Assembly: GCA_028280115.1 (NCBI GenBank)
Contig: JANQMJ010000009.1
Location: 1 to 64,000, forward strand
Reading direction: 5' to 3'
Origin: Parvularculaceae bacterium
GTDB lineage: Bacteria > Pseudomonadota > Alphaproteobacteria > Caulobacterales > Parvularculaceae
Length of the DNA: 64,000 nt
The notes below the pieces were generated by a model, which did no database searches, was not told the origin of the DNA, and saw nothing but the letters and a program-made list of their open reading frames with translations. Position numbers and translations under genes: made by a program. Each line of letters opens with the position of its first letter. Within the stretch, counting starts at the first letter, position 1. Below, piece by piece: positions 63,159-64,000 of the stretch.

Positions 63159-63679
63159 ACGAAACGCCGGCGAAAGCCCGCGGCGAGGCTGGGCTGACCC
63201 TTGTCGAGTTGCTGGTGGTGTTGTCGATCCTCGCCTTCGCGGTTTCCGTGATCGTCCTTAATGCGCCGCCATCGCGACCGCCGGCGCAGGCCGCCGCCGA
63301 GCGCTTCGCCGCGCGGTTGCAGACGGCGTTCGACGCCGCCGTCATCGACGGGGCCGCATATCGCCTTGAAGCGCTTCCCTTCGAATACCGCGTGCTGCGC
63401 TACGGGGACGGCGATTGGACGCCGATTGTGCGCGAAACGATTGCCGCCGAGGAAAACGGCGTTTTATTTCGCGTCGAAGTCACCGAGGCGGCGGCGGATA
63501 ATGCGCTCGCGCTGAATGGCGCGACTAGGCCGCAAGCACGCGGCGAAGAACAGCCTGTGGTTGTCTCCATCGACCCCTTCGCCGGCGGTGCGGCGATCAA
63601 CGCCTATTTCGAAAGCCGGCGCGGCGACTGGATCGTCGCCATGACGCCGGCCGGCGCGGTATCGGTGAGTCGACAATGA
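63137..63679 (+). CDS. gspH: Type II secretion minor pseudopilin GspH
   Basis: 180-residue minor pseudopilin capping the pseudopilus. Prepilin site GEAG^LTLVELLVVLSIL with Glu at +5, a hydrophobic helix to about residue 45, then a beta-rich domain with RFAARLQTAFDAAVIDGAAYRLE and a C-terminal RRGDWIVAMTPAGAVSVSRQ. Sequence outside the leader is divergent, so the H (rather than I or J) call rests mostly on position between gspG and gspI and on the GspH-like FAARLQ...A segment. Start is TTG 63137 within the gspG end; no ATG is near. Overlaps gspI by 4 bases (ATGA). Confidence 0.88.
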   Translation: MARRRRINETPAKARGEAGLTLVELLVVLSILAFAVSVIVLNAPPSRPPAQAAAERFAARLQTAFDAAVIDGAAYRLEALPFEYRVLRYGDGDWTPIVRETIAAEENGVLFRVEVTEAAADNALALNGATRPQARGEEQPVVVSIDPFAGGAAINAYFESRRGDWIVAMTPAGAVSVSRQ

Positions 63680-64000
63680 CCTGGTCAGCAGTATCATCTC
63701 AGCGCGGCATGACGCTTGTCGAGGTCCTTGTGGCCTTTGCCATTCTCGCCGGCCTCGTCGTCAGCGTGATGGGGCTGATCAGCCAGAACACCGGCTTTAT
63801 CGTTGTCGCCGAGGAACGCCAACTGGCTTCGATCGTCGCGGATAATCTGATCACGGAAGAGTTAGCGCGGCGCGCAATCCCCGGCGACGGCGTCGAGGAA
63901 GGAGAGATCGTCATTGCGTCCCGAACCTTCGCCTACACCCGCATGGTCGCCGATACGGGCCTGGGCGCCGTGCGCATCGAATACGCGGTCAGGCCGCTGA
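63676..64000 (+). CDS. gspI: Type II secretion minor pseudopilin GspI (partial, cut by window end)
   Basis: The first ~108 codons only; the frame is still open at 64000. Prepilin leader SQRG^MTLVEVLVAFAILAG with Glu at +5, a hydrophobic helix, then the GspI pattern of short acidic segment ERQLASIVADNLITEELARR and RTFAYTRMVADTGLGAVRIEY. ATG 63676 overlaps the gspH stop (ATGA). GspJ, K, L, M are expected just beyond the window. The missing 3' part is an artefact of the edge, not a truncation. Confidence 0.9.
   Translation, partial: MTWSAVSSQRGMTLVEVLVAFAILAGLVVSVMGLISQNTGFIVVAEERQLASIVADNLITEELARRAIPGDGVEEGEIVIASRTFAYTRMVADTGLGAVRIEYAVRPL

Overview
The window is GC-rich, densely coded bacterial chromosome. 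It most likely comes from a dimorphic, flagellated alphaproteobacterium of the Caulobacterales/Hyphomonadales/Parvularculales kind. Supporting evidence: the tatABC-serS-surE-nlpD order, a SciP-type CtrA inhibitor next to a Caulobacter-style flagellar cluster with a FlbD-type sigma-54 activator, TTAA-N7-TTAA CtrA boxes, and several families of palindromic intergenic repeats. I cannot name the species.

Layout. (1) 77-5236, + strand: Tat translocase (tatA, tatB, tatC), serS, surE and an NlpD-like LysM/LytM lipoprotein preceded by two perfect CtrA-type boxes. (2) 5374-6677, - strand: an AT-richer two-gene unit encoding a beta/gamma-crystallin-like protein and a small charged partner of unknown function. 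(3) 7068-19062, - strand: flhF, flhA, flbD, fliN, fliH, fliG, fliF, then sciP, then flgE, flgD, fliK. A divergent region (19063-19399) holds back-to-back sigma-54 promoters and leads into flgK-flgL on the + strand. (4) 21873-27173: Pal, a TPR-sulfotransferase, MnmA, a YkgJ-type cysteine cluster protein and an FAD oxidoreductase. (5) 27373-30689: an accessory region starting at tRNA-Met, with a PhyH dioxygenase whose stop codon lies inside the tRNA gene, a diverged copy of the tRNA 3' half, a HEPN-like gene and a DUF1778/GNAT toxin-antitoxin pair with a palindromic operator. (6) 30756-40434: class III alcohol dehydrogenase, AidB-like acyl-CoA dehydrogenase, an acidic membrane protein, SDR, GFA-fold protein, RlmB, tRNA-Tyr, a FadB/FadJ-type multifunctional protein and FolD. 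(7) 40656-50992: a fused FdsG-FdsB, FdsA, FdhD and molybdenum-cofactor genes moaA-D-E-B-C, moeA, mobA in one co-directional run. (8) 51056-56507, - strand: a lipoprotein with two tandem copies of a ~430-residue unit, then a TonB-dependent receptor. (9) 57122-64000, + strand: type II secretion genes gspC-D-E-F-G-H and the start of gspI, cut by the window edge.

How it fits together. The flagellar block contains both its late-gene promoters (sigma-54 with FlbD) and a cell-cycle brake (SciP), and CtrA-type boxes occur near sciP and before nlpD. This suggests that motility and division are coupled through CtrA, as in Caulobacter. AdhC, the GFA-like protein, FolD and NAD-linked formate dehydrogenase form a loose one-carbon module, and the formate dehydrogenase travels with nearly everything needed to build its bis-MGD cofactor. 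The duplicated lipoprotein, its TonB receptor and the adjacent type II secretion system could form a surface uptake module, but that is inference.

The best candidates for undescribed biology are the crystallin-like gene pair, the HEPN-like gene in the tRNA-bounded accessory region, and the duplicated lipoprotein/TonB receptor pair. I see no CRISPR array, transposase, integrase, rRNA or replication origin.
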